DNA from: Agrobacterium tumefaciens
Lineage (GTDB): Bacteria; Pseudomonadota; Alphaproteobacteria; Rhizobiales; Rhizobiaceae
Length of the DNA stretch: 64,000 nucleotides
NCBI RefSeq assembly: GCF_009649785.1
Contig: NZ_WJOK01000005.1
Location: forward strand, 1-64,000
Reading direction: 5' to 3'
Every line of letters starts with the position of its first letter. Positions within the stretch are counted from its first letter, which is position 1. The notes below the pieces were generated by a model. It saw nothing but the letters and a program-made list of their open reading frames with translations, searched no databases and was not told the DNA's origin. Positions 1 through 12,255 of this stretch are shown here, piece after piece. The position numbers and the translations under genes are program-made.

Positions 1-2
1 CA

Positions 3-32
3 TTTTAATATTATAGATATCTAATATTAAAA
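3..32. repeat. AT-rich inverted repeat upstream of the chemoreceptor gene
   Basis: Arms TTTTAATATTA (3-13) and TAATATTAAAA (22-32) are exact reverse complements separated by 8 bases. It lies about 190 bases before the chemoreceptor start, beside the window edge, so it could equally belong to an upstream gene that is not visible. It may be an operator or a cruciform-prone site; there is no GC stem as in a classical terminator. Confidence 0.4.
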
Positions 33-218
33 GCCGACGAACAGTATCGCGCCTACATCACATCACGCGGGGTCCGATACCTGACCGAGGCAGACAAGTC
101 GCAAGTGCCTGCATTGCTGCCTTTGGCGGCAGAACCTGTTCGTTGTTCAACATGATACGGCGCCGACCACACCTCCTGTGCGGCAGCGCGCGCCGAGGCC
201 GCTATTTGGGGGACGTTA

Positions 219-1991
219 ATGCTGGGGTTAGGGAAAAGCGCAGACAATCGAAATATGCTCGATGCGATATCCAGATCGCAGGCAGTCATAGAATTCGATC
301 TTAAAGGCAATATTCTTACGGCAAACAGCAATTTCTGTGTGACGCTGGGCTATGATCTCGCGGAGATCGTCGGCAAGCATCATCGTATCTTCTGCGACCG
401 GGAATTTGTCGCATCGCACGCATACCAGGAATTCTGGGAATCTCTTGCGCGCGGCGAATTTCAGGGCAAGGAATATCGCCGCATACGCAAGGATGGATCG
501 ACCATATGGATCGAGGCCTCCTACAACCCCGTCTTCAGGTCAGGCAAACCCTATAAGGTTGTCAAGATAGCGACCGACATCACAGCCAAGAAGATCAAGG
601 CTGTAGAAGATGCTGGCAAACTCGAAGCGCTTTCACGCTCCCAGGCCACCATCGAATTTTTGCCGGATGGCACGATCATTACCGCCAATCCGAATTTCTG
701 CGCCACTGTCAACTACGACCTCAAGGAAATCGAAGGCCGGCACCACCGTATGTTCTGCGATCCGGCCTATGCAGCATCGCCAGCCTATGCCAATTTCTGG
801 CCGCGGCTGGCATCCGGAGAATTCATCTCGGACGAATTTGTTCGTTATGGAAAGAACGGCAAGGAGATATGGATCCAGGCCGCTTACAACCCGGTATTGG
901 ATGAGACAGGCAAGGTGGTGAAGGTTGTGAAATTCGCAACCGACGTGACGCCGCGTATGAGCGCCATCACCCTTCTCGCCGATGCCTTGCAGGCACTGGC
1001 CGAGGGTGACCTGGTGCAGCGCCTCGATAGCAGCTTCGTGCCCAGCATGGAGAAATTGCGCCAGGACTTCAACGACGTGGTCGGCAAGCTTCAGTCCACC
1101 ATGCAGACGATCGCTCACAATGCTTCGACAATCGCATCCGGCTCGGGTGAAATCCGCATAGCCGCCGATCAGCTGTCGCAGCGAACCGAACAGCAGGCGG
1201 CCTCGCTGGAAGAAACAGCAGCGGCGCTGGAGCAAATCACCACCACCGTGACCGATGCCAGCCAGCGCGCCGGCGAGGCCGGGAAACTGGTGTTGCGCAC
1301 GAGAGAACATGCCGAACATTCCGGTGAAGTCGTTCAGCAGGCAATTTCCGCCATGGACGCGATTTCGCGCTCCTCCGGTGAAATCACCAACATCATCGGC
1401 GTCATTGACGACATCGCATTCCAGACCAATCTACTGGCGCTGAATGCGGGCGTGGAAGCTGCTCGTGCCGGTGAAGCGGGCAAGGGTTTCGCGGTGGTCG
1501 CCCAAGAGGTGCGGGAACTCGCGCAACGATCCGCCGTTGCTGCCAAGGAAATCAAGTCCCTCATCAACACCTCCCGCGAACAGGTCGCCAATGGCGTCGA
1601 TCTGGTTGGCAGAACCGGCGGTGCGCTGCGGGATATTCAATCGCAAATGGGCGAAATCGATGCCAACGTCTCGGCCATCGTCGAGGCCTCGCGCGAACAG
1701 GCCAACGGTCTGAGAGAAATCAACCAGGCCGTCAACGTTATGGATCAGGCGACCCAGAAAAACGCCGCCATGGTGGAAGAAACCACTGCCGCCAGCCACG
1801 GCCTCGCCAATGAAGCGGACAACCTGCACGAATTGCTGCGGCAGTTCAGAATATCGCGCGAAGGACAGGTATCATCCGCCCAGCCGATCAATAAAAGACC
1901 CGCTGCAATAACGAGGCTGACAGCACCACAGCCGCGATACACAACGGCAAGGTCTCACGGAAATGCTGCGCCCGAATGGGCGGAGTTTTAG
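219..1991 (+). CDS. Methyl-accepting chemotaxis protein, soluble, two PAS domains
   Basis: Chemoreceptor of 590 residues that should control CheA kinase in the cytoplasm. Two PAS domains (about residues 20-115 and 140-240) are obvious duplicates: both carry an NFC...GYDL.EI.G.HHR.FC pattern. A HAMP-like stretch (about 245-300) and an MCP signalling domain (about 300-540) follow, with the conserved hairpin tip near residues 396-420 (DDIAFQTNLLALNAGVEAA). No membrane segment or periplasmic domain is present, so it should sense an intracellular cue such as redox state or a cofactor. The last residues are EWAEF, which fits the xWxxF tether bound by CheR/CheB in other receptors. The start is supported by a GGGGGA stretch just upstream. 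No che genes are adjacent. The ligand is unknown. Confidence 0.93.
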   Translation: MLGLGKSADNRNMLDAISRSQAVIEFDLKGNILTANSNFCVTLGYDLAEIVGKHHRIFCDREFVASHAYQEFWESLARGEFQGKEYRRIRKDGSTIWIEASYNPVFRSGKPYKVVKIATDITAKKIKAVEDAGKLEALSRSQATIEFLPDGTIITANPNFCATVNYDLKEIEGRHHRMFCDPAYAASPAYANFWPRLASGEFISDEFVRYGKNGKEIWIQAAYNPVLDETGKVVKVVKFATDVTPRMSAITLLADALQALAEGDLVQRLDSSFVPSMEKLRQDFNDVVGKLQSTMQTIAHNASTIASGSGEIRIAADQLSQRTEQQAASLEETAAALEQITTTVTDASQRAGEAGKLVLRTREHAEHSGEVVQQAISAMDAISRSSGEITNIIGVIDDIAFQTNLLALNAGVEAARAGEAGKGFAVVAQEVRELAQRSAVAAKEIKSLINTSREQVANGVDLVGRTGGALRDIQSQMGEIDANVSAIVEASREQANGLREINQAVNVMDQATQKNAAMVEETTAASHGLANEADNLHELLRQFRISREGQVSSAQPINKRPAAITRLTAPQPRYTTARSHGNAAPEWAEF

Positions 1992-2034
1992 TATGCTTCG
2001 AAGCCCGGATGCCAATGCCGGCCGGCAACTGGCA

Positions 2035-2922
2035 TTATAAAATGACGCGGTCCGCACGGGTGAAGATTTCGAAGTCTTCACCCCGCACCAGCGCAACAAG
2101 CGTGATGCCCGCACTCTCGGCGGTTTCGATGGCAAGCGCGGTAGGAGCCGAAATTGCTGCCATAACCGGACTACCAAGGATCGCTGTCTTCTGAACCATC
2201 TCCACCGACAGGCGACTGGTGACGGCAACAATGCCTGTCTTGGCGGAAATACCGGCATTCACGACAGCACCGGCCAACTTGTCCAGCGCATTGTGGCGAC
2301 CGACATCTTCGCGCACCGCAAGCAAACCATCTTGAGGACTATAAAAACCCGCACCGTGAACGGCTCTCGTTTCGCGGTTGAGGCTTTGTGCGTCGCTCAG
2401 TGCTTTCACCGCGGCAACGATATCATCACCGTGGATCGACATTCTCGCGCCGCTGAGATCGGGGACCACGCGAACCGCCTGTTCTATGGATTCGATCCCG
2501 CACAGACCGCAACCAACCGGACCCGCCATATGCCGCCGTCTCGCCCGCAGGGCATCAGCCTCGGCATCCATCAGATCCACCTGGACATCATAGCCCTGCC
2601 CGGCTTCAATGACCTCTATCGCCCGGATTTCGGTGCGTGCCGATATGATGCCCTCCGTCAGGCTGAAGCCGACGGCGAAATCGACAAGATCAGCGGGACT
2701 AGCCATCATCACGGCATGGGTGCTGCCGCCGTAAGAAAAGGCAACCGGCACCTCCTCCGGCACGGCGCGCTCCCCCGTGCTGAGGGCGCCCTGTCGCAGC
2801 GCGGATCTTGCGACCCTTCGATAACTGGCTTCTATCGACACGGCGATCATCCCTCCATGACAAGAAACATGACTTCTCGTCTGCTCTCGATCGACAACAG
2901 CGATGTTACTTTTCACCCTCAT
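2035..2922 (-). CDS. fdhD: Formate dehydrogenase accessory sulfurtransferase FdhD
   Basis: FdhD carries sulfur from the IscS desulfurase to the molybdenum cofactor of formate dehydrogenase, which is needed for activity. The protein shows the family CxxC pair in a GCGLCG segment near residue 140, the REDVGRHNALDK segment and the SRLSVEMVQK segment. At 295 residues it is slightly longer than most FdhDs. The first 24 or so residues are poorly conserved in type, and an internal start near 2850 or 2841, next to a GGAGGG stretch, is an alternative. No formate dehydrogenase structural genes are visible here, so the partner enzyme must be encoded elsewhere. It runs toward the chemoreceptor gene and is transcribed alone. 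Confidence 0.93.
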   Translation of the reverse strand: MRVKSNIAVVDREQTRSHVSCHGGMIAVSIEASYRRVARSALRQGALSTGERAVPEEVPVAFSYGGSTHAVMMASPADLVDFAVGFSLTEGIISARTEIRAIEVIEAGQGYDVQVDLMDAEADALRARRRHMAGPVGCGLCGIESIEQAVRVVPDLSGARMSIHGDDIVAAVKALSDAQSLNRETRAVHGAGFYSPQDGLLAVREDVGRHNALDKLAGAVVNAGISAKTGIVAVTSRLSVEMVQKTAILGSPVMAAISAPTALAIETAESAGITLVALVRGEDFEIFTRADRVIL

Positions 2923-3041
2923 GTCTAGCCTATCGCCCTGAAAATCGGAATCGATTTCCGCAAACGTAATGAGCGGACCGAGACGCTTTTACTGGAACGA
3001 GAACTCAGATTTTTCTGCCTGCTTAAGAAAACAGGCAGTGG

Positions 3042-3086
3042 CCGAAAACAAAAAAGCGACCGAAACGGCCGCTTTTTTGTTTTCGG
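3042..3086 (-). terminator. Rho-independent terminator of the atp operon
   Basis: A perfect 17-base inverted repeat, CCGAAAACAAAAAAGCG against CGCTTTTTTGTTTTCGG, with an 11-base centre that itself pairs (CCG/CGG). On the minus strand it lies about 40 bases after the atpC stop and gives a GC core flanked by A and T tracts. The symmetry would let it stop transcription in both directions. Confidence 0.85.
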
Positions 3087-3127
3087 TATTGTGTGGACAG
3101 TCATTCTTTCGAACCCGCCCGGTGCTT

Positions 3128-3538
3128 TCAAGCGGCGACGAGAACCTCATGCAGGTTCGTCAGTTCGTAGAGATGCTTTTCAAGCTTGGTCAGATGTTCG
3201 TGGTGATGATTGCCTTCCTGGATTTCGGCCTTGGCCAAATCGATGCGCTTCTGCAGCGTGTCAGGGGACATATCGTCAGCCGAAACAGCGGATTCGGCGA
3301 GAAGCGTGCAACCTGTCGGAAGAATATCGGCAAAACCACCGAAAACGACGTATTTATGGGTTTCGCCAGAGGCGAATTTCACCGTCACCAGGCCCGGCTT
3401 GATCGTCGTCATGGTGGGCGCGTGATTCGCCAGAACCGTCATCTCACCCAGCGTAGCCGGAATGACGACTTCCGTAACCGTTTCGGAAACCAGCAGACGT
3501 TCCGGGGAAACGAGATCGAATTTGAAACTGTCAGCCAT
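3128..3538 (-). CDS. atpC: F1-ATP synthase epsilon subunit
   Basis: The epsilon subunit (136 residues) joins gamma to the c-ring and inhibits ATP hydrolysis. The N-terminal beta-sandwich is recognisable from FKFDLVSPERLL at the start and the LANHAPTMTTIKPGLV segment around residues 35-55; an alpha-helical hairpin follows (about 90-130). It is the last gene of the minus-strand atpHAGDC operon and is followed by a strong terminator. The 129-base gap from atpD is by far the longest in the operon and holds a perfect stem-loop at 3632-3654. Length and order are normal for alphaproteobacteria, where F0 genes lie in a separate operon. Confidence 0.96.
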   Translation of the reverse strand: MADSFKFDLVSPERLLVSETVTEVVIPATLGEMTVLANHAPTMTTIKPGLVTVKFASGETHKYVVFGGFADILPTGCTLLAESAVSADDMSPDTLQKRIDLAKAEIQEGNHHHEHLTKLEKHLYELTNLHEVLVAA

Positions 3539-3631
3539 GGCTATTCACTTCTTTTCAATTACGCGGGCGTCACGGACTTGTTTATTAAAACGCCGGCAAA
3601 GCCGTTCCGGTTTCACCGTCACCGTCGGCAA

Positions 3632-3654
3632 GGCGCGTGGTCGAACCACGCGCC
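3632..3654 (-). promoter_or_regulatory. Perfect 10-bp stem-loop between atpD and atpC
   Basis: GGCGCGTGGT and ACCACGCGCC pair exactly around a 3-base loop, 13 bases after the atpD stop. No T-run follows in the direction of transcription, so it is not a standard terminator. A role in mRNA processing, 3' end protection or partial attenuation before atpC is possible. Confidence 0.5.
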
Positions 3655-3667
3655 CGCCAATTCATAA

Positions 3668-5140
<1,473 letters not shown>

Positions 5141-5145
5141 TTACC

Positions 5146-6024
5146 TCAGAGCGCTTCCGCGCCCGAAATGATTTCAATGAGTTCCTTGGTGATCTGAGCC
5201 TGACGCTGACGGTTGTAGGAAAGCGTCAGCTTGTTGATCATATCACCGGCATTGCGCGTTGCGTTGTCCATCGCGCTCATCTTGGCGCCCATTTCACCGG
5301 CAACGTTTTCGAGCAGAGCCCGGAAAACCTGAACCGAAATGTTGCGCGGAATAAGGTCTTCCAGAATAGAAGCCGCATCAGGCTCATATTCGTAGACGGC
5401 GCTCTGCGTTACCTCAACCTCTTCCACAACAGGGACTGCGGCAGGAATAAGCTGCAGACCGGTCGGGATCTGGCTGATGACGGACTTGAATTCCGAGTAG
5501 ATCAGCGTGCAGACGTCAAATTCACCCGCATTGAACAGGGAGATCACCTTCTTGGCGATCTGGTCGGCGTTTTCGAAACCGACCTTCTTCACTTCGCGCA
5601 GTTCGATACGCTCGATGATATTAGCTGCGAATTCGCGACGAAGGCTGTCGTAACCCTTCTTGCCGACCGTGATGATCTTGACCGTTTTGCCTTCGGAAAT
5701 CAGCTTGCGGGCTTGATCGCGGGCAAAACGGGAAATCTGCGAGTTGAAACCGCCGCAAAGACCACGTTCAGCCGTGCAGACAACGAGCAGATGCACGTTG
5801 TCCTTGCCGGTGCCGGTCATCAGCGCCGGAGCGACGTCCGCCTCTACCGCCTTGGCGATGTTGGCAAGAACGGCGCCCATGCGCTGAGAATAAGGCCGGG
5901 CGGCCTCCGCAGCTTCCTGGGCGCGCCGAAGCTTCGCCGCGGCGACCATTTTCATCGCCTTGGTAATCTTCTGCGTCGCCTTTACGGAGGCAATGCGGTT
6001 TTTCAGATCCTTTAGTGAAGGCAT
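5146..6024 (-). CDS. atpG: F1-ATP synthase gamma subunit
   Basis: Gamma is the central rotor shaft of F1 (292 residues). The N-terminal helix begins [27 protein letters not shown], as is typical, and the C-terminal helix carries the conserved [15 protein letters not shown]...[23 protein letters not shown] pattern. The central Rossmann-like part (about 75-210) includes ERGLCGGFN. It sits between atpA (29-base gap) and atpD in the minus-strand operon. Nothing is unusual about it. Confidence 0.97.
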   Translation of the reverse strand: MPSLKDLKNRIASVKATQKITKAMKMVAAAKLRRAQEAAEAARPYSQRMGAVLANIAKAVEADVAPALMTGTGKDNVHLLVVCTAERGLCGGFNSQISRFARDQARKLISEGKTVKIITVGKKGYDSLRREFAANIIERIELREVKKVGFENADQIAKKVISLFNAGEFDVCTLIYSEFKSVISQIPTGLQLIPAAVPVVEEVEVTQSAVYEYEPDAASILEDLIPRNISVQVFRALLENVAGEMGAKMSAMDNATRNAGDMINKLTLSYNRQRQAQITKELIEIISGAEAL

Positions 6025-6054
6025 CCGTTATCCGTCCGAGTAAAAGAGCCCTAA

Positions 6055-8150
<2,096 letters not shown>

Positions 8151-8411
8151 TTTTTCCCTGCTAATCGTCCAAGAACATCAGCGAGGGGGATCCTCCGCAT
8201 CAAATTCTTGAAATCGTTTCAATTTCCCCGAAAAAGACCGGAATTCCCCCCTGCCTTTTCCCAATTTCGCGGTCCGTCTAGCATAGGACGCCGGGACTCG
8301 CAACACGCGTAATAGCGGAAAGCGCCGTTTGGGCAAGGGGGAATGCGTTTAAATTTTCCGATTCCGCCCAGGATGCGCCGCAGGTGCGGCACAAAAGCCA
8401 AAAAGCCCGTC
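8151..8411. promoter_or_regulatory. Leader region of the atpHAGDC operon
   Basis: This 261-base non-coding stretch lies between atpH and the next minus-strand gene and must contain the atp operon promoter. I see no confident -35/-10 pair, riboswitch or clear stem-loop. The part nearest atpH holds GAGGGGGATC (on the plus strand) and several C-runs. Confidence 0.4.
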
Positions 8412-8810
8412 TCAGACCAGTCCGAACACGTAGCTCAACGACAGTGCAGACAACAGAAGGTGTACAACCAGAAGTATGAAATTCCGCACTGTTGCGCCTC
8501 CATCCGAGAGAATGGAGAGAATGCCGCCGAACACGCTGAGACCGAAAGCCGCACCGAAGGCGAGATAGACCATGGGCTGCGCCAGAAGCAGGGCGGAAGC
8601 ACCGAGGCCGAGATAAAAACCGGCAAGCGACGAGCGCACAAGCGCGTAACCATCCCGGCGCTCGCCGATCGCCTGCAGACCGAAGGCACGCAGAGTAACG
8701 CCTGGTGCAAACATGAAAAAGAGGCCGATCACGACCGACACCACCGCAGCGCCGAAGGCCAGCTGCTCGCCGAATTCGGCGGGAAAATAAAACTCCATCT
8801 CGTTCCCCAA
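8412..8810 (-). CDS. Small integral membrane protein, DUF4345-like
   Basis: A 132-residue protein with about four hydrophobic segments (about residues 14-38, 57-78, 80-98 and 105-130). The pattern RSSLAGFYLGLGASALLL...AFGAAFGLSVFGGILS resembles the DUF4345 family of four-helix membrane proteins; I make this match from memory of the pattern only. There are no catalytic residues and no known function. It ends upstream of the atp leader, is transcribed in the same direction, and is separated from priA by 65 bases. Confidence 0.6.
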   Translation of the reverse strand: MGNEMEFYFPAEFGEQLAFGAAVVSVVIGLFFMFAPGVTLRAFGLQAIGERRDGYALVRSSLAGFYLGLGASALLLAQPMVYLAFGAAFGLSVFGGILSILSDGGATVRNFILLVVHLLLSALSLSYVFGLV

Positions 8811-8875
8811 ATCATTTTTGCCTGCTGCGTTATGACACGGTCATGACAGCGGGAAAACGTCCCCATTGATAAAGT

Positions 8876-11092
8876 TCAAAGGAAACTTTGCGGATCGATA
8901 TCGAGCTGCACATGCACGCTGCCGCGTTCCTTCGGGCCATTGGCCATAAGCGTTCGAAGGAAGGATTGCATGTCGGAATTGCGCCGACCATGCACCAGCA
9001 GGCGAAAACGGTGCCGGCCACGGATAAGCGCCAGCGGCGCTTCCGCCGGGCCGAGCAGCATGATGCCCGTAACCTGCGGTGCTGCTGCCCTTAAACCCCG
9101 CGCATGGGTTTCGGCCTCCGCACGCGTATCGGCGGAAACGATGATTGAGGCAAGCCGTCCGAAAGGCGGAAGAACGGCTTTTTCCCGCTCCACGATCTCC
9201 CTTTCGTAAAAGGCAGATGCATCGCCGGAGACGATTGCCTGCATAACAGGGTGTTGCGGCTGATAGGTTTGCAACAGGCCGTGGCTTTTCAGCCCGGTTC
9301 GCCCGGCGCGACCGGTCACCTGCGAGAGCAGCTGGAACGTTCGCTCCGCTGCGCGCGGATCGCCATTGGCAAGCCCGAGATCGGCGTCGACAATACCGAC
9401 AAGCGTCATAAGGGGGAAGTTGTGCCCCTTGGCAACCAGCTGCGTGCCGATGACGATGTCCGCCTCTCCCTTGACGATCGCCTCCAGCTCCAGACGCAGC
9501 CGCTTGACGCCCATCAGGTCAGAGGAGAGCACGATGGTGCGGGCCTCGGGAAAGTGTTTCTCCACCTCCTCGGCGATCCGCTCTACCCCAGGCCCGCAGG
9601 CCACCAGATGATCGAAGGTGCCGCATTCCGGGCAATGGTCCGGCGTCGGCTCGTTGTGACCGCACTGGTGGCATTGCAGTTGATTGCGGAACCGGTGCTC
9701 CACCAGCCAGCTCGAACATTGCGGGCACTGGAAACGGTGACCGCAGACCCGGCAGAGCGTCAGCGGCGCGTAACCGCGACGATTGAGAAAGAGCAGGGAC
9801 TGCTCGCCCTTTTCGATGGTTTTGCCGATGCCGCGCAGGAGAACCGGCGAAAGAAACCCTCCCCTTTCCGGCGGATGGCGACGCATATCGATCAGATGCA
9901 GATCGGGCATCGCCGCATCGCCGAAGCGCGTATGCAGATGGATGGTGTTATAGCGGCCAGAACTGCCGTTGACCTGGCTTTCCACTGACGGCGTGGCGGA
10001 GACCAGCACCACCGGGAAATCCCCGATCCGGGCTCTGACGACCGCCATGTCGCGGGCGTTGTAAAAGACGCGGTCTTCCTGCTTGTAGGCCGGGTCATGC
10101 TCCTCATCGACGATGATGAGGCCGAGATTGTCGAAGGGAAGGAACAGCGCCGAGCGCGCGCCGGCCACCACCTTCACCTCACCCGTCACCGCCTGTCGCC
10201 AGACCTTTTCGCGCATGCGCGGCGACAGGTCAGAATGCCATTCCGCCGGCTTAGCGCCGAAGCGGTCGTGAAAGCGATCCAGGAAGGCCGCCGTCAGCGC
10301 GATTTCCGGCAACAGGATGAGAACCTGCTTGCCTTGTCGCAGCGTTTCCGCCACCGCCTCGAAATAGACCTCGGTTTTGCCGGAGCCGGTCACACCATCA
10401 ATCAGTGAAACATGGAAACCACCCTTGCGCACATCCTCGAGAATTTCCGATGCCGCCTGTTTCTGCGGGCCTTCCAGTCGCGGCTCGGCATAGTCAGGAT
10501 CAGGCTCGGCCACAACGGGCGGCGCGGGCAGAAATACCGTCTCGAATACGCCCTGCTTGACCAGACCATCGACAACGCTGGTAGAAACGCCGGCGGCATG
10601 GGCAAGGCCACTCTTCGTCCAGCCATGGCCCTCGGCCGCCAGTTCCATCACTCTCTCGCGGGCGGGAGTAAGCCGCTCCGGCCTGCCTTCGGTCAGCCGC
10701 AGCCCCTCGATCATAGGTTCGGGATCGAAGGCGGCGGGGGCGCGTAGGGCCATGCGCGCCACAAGGCCGGGCGGAGAAAGCGTGTAAGCGGCAACCCAGT
10801 CGATGAAGCGCCGCATTTCCGCTTTCAGCGGCGGGCACTCGAAACTCTTGGTGATGGGCCGCAGCTTTTTCGGATCGACGCTCTTCTCTCCTGCATCGTC
10901 CCACACCACGCCGAAGACCTGCCGTGGTCCAAGCGGCACCTGAACGATGGAGCCGGTCTCCACCACCATATCGTCAGGCACGGCATAACTGTAGGGTCCA
11001 GGCGCCGGCATCGGCACGAGAACGGGCACCGTGCGCGTGAGCGACGGCGGGTCGAACAGAGCCCCAAACAGATCGGACGAATCTTTTGCCAT
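8876..11092 (-). CDS. priA: Primosomal protein N' (replication restart helicase PriA)
   Basis: PriA recognises stalled forks and reloads the replisome. The N-terminal DNA-binding part includes VLVPMPAPGPYSYAVPD. The helicase begins with Walker A GVTGSGKTE near residue 232 and the DEEHD box, and eight cysteines in about 440-495 (CRVCG...CPQC...CHQCG...CPECG) form the two zinc sites. Helicase motifs V-VI (QLVAKGHNFP, QVTGRAGRTG) are present. An upstream in-frame ATG at 11191 would add 33 unlike residues; the ATG at 11092 gives a normal 738-residue protein. It is divergent from xerC. Confidence 0.95.
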   Translation of the reverse strand: MAKDSSDLFGALFDPPSLTRTVPVLVPMPAPGPYSYAVPDDMVVETGSIVQVPLGPRQVFGVVWDDAGEKSVDPKKLRPITKSFECPPLKAEMRRFIDWVAAYTLSPPGLVARMALRAPAAFDPEPMIEGLRLTEGRPERLTPARERVMELAAEGHGWTKSGLAHAAGVSTSVVDGLVKQGVFETVFLPAPPVVAEPDPDYAEPRLEGPQKQAASEILEDVRKGGFHVSLIDGVTGSGKTEVYFEAVAETLRQGKQVLILLPEIALTAAFLDRFHDRFGAKPAEWHSDLSPRMREKVWRQAVTGEVKVVAGARSALFLPFDNLGLIIVDEEHDPAYKQEDRVFYNARDMAVVRARIGDFPVVLVSATPSVESQVNGSSGRYNTIHLHTRFGDAAMPDLHLIDMRRHPPERGGFLSPVLLRGIGKTIEKGEQSLLFLNRRGYAPLTLCRVCGHRFQCPQCSSWLVEHRFRNQLQCHQCGHNEPTPDHCPECGTFDHLVACGPGVERIAEEVEKHFPEARTIVLSSDLMGVKRLRLELEAIVKGEADIVIGTQLVAKGHNFPLMTLVGIVDADLGLANGDPRAAERTFQLLSQVTGRAGRTGLKSHGLLQTYQPQHPVMQAIVSGDASAFYEREIVEREKAVLPPFGRLASIIVSADTRAEAETHARGLRAAAPQVTGIMLLGPAEAPLALIRGRHRFRLLVHGRRNSDMQSFLRTLMANGPKERGSVHVQLDIDPQSFL

Positions 11093-11236
11093 GATGTGGC
11101 GAACATGCCCCGGCGGAATGAAAAAGGAAACCGCCCGGATGTAATGGCAGACCCCGGTAAAGTCCACGCCAGATGCAAAACCCAGGCGCAAGCCTTAACC
11201 AAATACTGACCATAAGGGCATAGCGTTGGGAGAGGA

Positions 11237-12184
11237 ATGGAGCGCCCCGTGACCGAAATTCTGACTTTTGCCACACCCGATCTCTTGAACGAGCGCCAAT
11301 CCTGGCTTGCCGCGATTGCCGGTGAACGCCGCCTTGCGGACAATACCGTCGAGGCCTACGAGCGCGACACTCGCCAGTTTTTGACATTCCTCACCGGCTA
11401 TATCGGCAAGCCAGCTTCAATCGCCGATATCGCCGATCTGCGCCCGGTCGATCTTCGCGCCTTTCTGGCCAGTCGTCGCAGGGAAGGCGCCGGCGCACGC
11501 TCGCTGGGGCGGCATCTGGCGGGCCTGCGTTCCTTTCTGCACTATCTGCAAAAGAAAGGTCTGGTGAATGCGGCCGGGGCCACCGCCATGCGCTCGCCGA
11601 AACAGCCGAAATCTCTGCCGAAACCGCTGACGGACCGGCAGGCGCTGAAAATAACCACCACCGAGGCGCAATTGAATGAAGAGCCGTGGATTGCCGCCCG
11701 TAACGCTGCGGTTCTCTCGCTTCTTTATGGCTGCGGTCTTCGCATCTCCGAGGCGCTCGGGCTGGCTCCGGCCGATTTCACGCCCGACGCCCGCAGCCTT
11801 CGCATCACCGGCAAAGGCAACAAGACCCGGATGGTGCCTTTGCTGGCGGTGGTAACGGAAGCGGTTGAGGCCTACAAAAAGCTCTGCCCCTATCATCTGG
11901 CTGCCGACCAGCCGCTATTCCTCGGCGCGCGCGGCGGCAAGCTGCAACCTGCCATCATCCAGCGCGAGATGCAGAAGTTGCGTGGCGCTTTCGGCCTGCC
12001 GGAAAACGCCACACCGCATGCGCTGCGCCACTCCTTCGCCACCCATCTATTGGCCGGCGGCGGCGACCTGCGCACCATTCAGGAACTGCTCGGCCATGCC
12101 AGCCTCTCCACCACGCAGATCTATACCGGCGTCGATACCGCAAGATTGCTGGAAATCTACGATAATGCCCACCCGCGCGCATGA
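11237..12184 (+). CDS. xerC: Tyrosine recombinase XerC
   Basis: XerC with XerD resolves chromosome dimers at dif. The 315-residue protein has the SAM-like core-binding domain (about 20-110) and the catalytic domain with Arg in GCGLRISEAL (about 168), the GKGNKTRMVPL beta-hairpin lysine, HALRHSFATH (about 260), LLGHASLSTTQIYT and the nucleophile Tyr near residue 295. Its place beside priA supports XerC rather than a phage integrase. No dif-like sequence was recognised in this window. An alternative start a few codons in (about 11249) is possible. Confidence 0.93.
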   Translation: MERPVTEILTFATPDLLNERQSWLAAIAGERRLADNTVEAYERDTRQFLTFLTGYIGKPASIADIADLRPVDLRAFLASRRREGAGARSLGRHLAGLRSFLHYLQKKGLVNAAGATAMRSPKQPKSLPKPLTDRQALKITTTEAQLNEEPWIAARNAAVLSLLYGCGLRISEALGLAPADFTPDARSLRITGKGNKTRMVPLLAVVTEAVEAYKKLCPYHLAADQPLFLGARGGKLQPAIIQREMQKLRGAFGLPENATPHALRHSFATHLLAGGGDLRTIQELLGHASLSTTQIYTGVDTARLLEIYDNAHPRA

Positions 12185-12255
12185 AGCGGGAAATGCTTAA
12201 CCATAGTCATTAATCAGACGTCCAAGCCGCCGTTCTATAAGTGGACTAGAACCGG

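Noticed and set aside
53-331. 92-codon minus-strand frame across the chemoreceptor start
   Set aside because: Overlaps the chemoreceptor start and its ribosome site; no motif or ribosome site of its own.
3015-3038. CTGCCTG/CAGGCAG stem beside the atp terminator
   Set aside because: Seven-base stem with a 10-base loop and no T-run in the direction of fdhD or atp transcripts; the neighbouring 17-base stem explains termination.
11237-12184. Integrase of a mobile element rather than XerC
   Set aside because: Full XerC pattern, position beside priA, and no attachment repeats, tRNA or phage genes nearby.
12197-12204. TTAACCAT half-site of CtrA type before the TraB/GumN gene
   Set aside because: Followed by a second TTAA at nine rather than seven bases; the half-site alone is too short to support.
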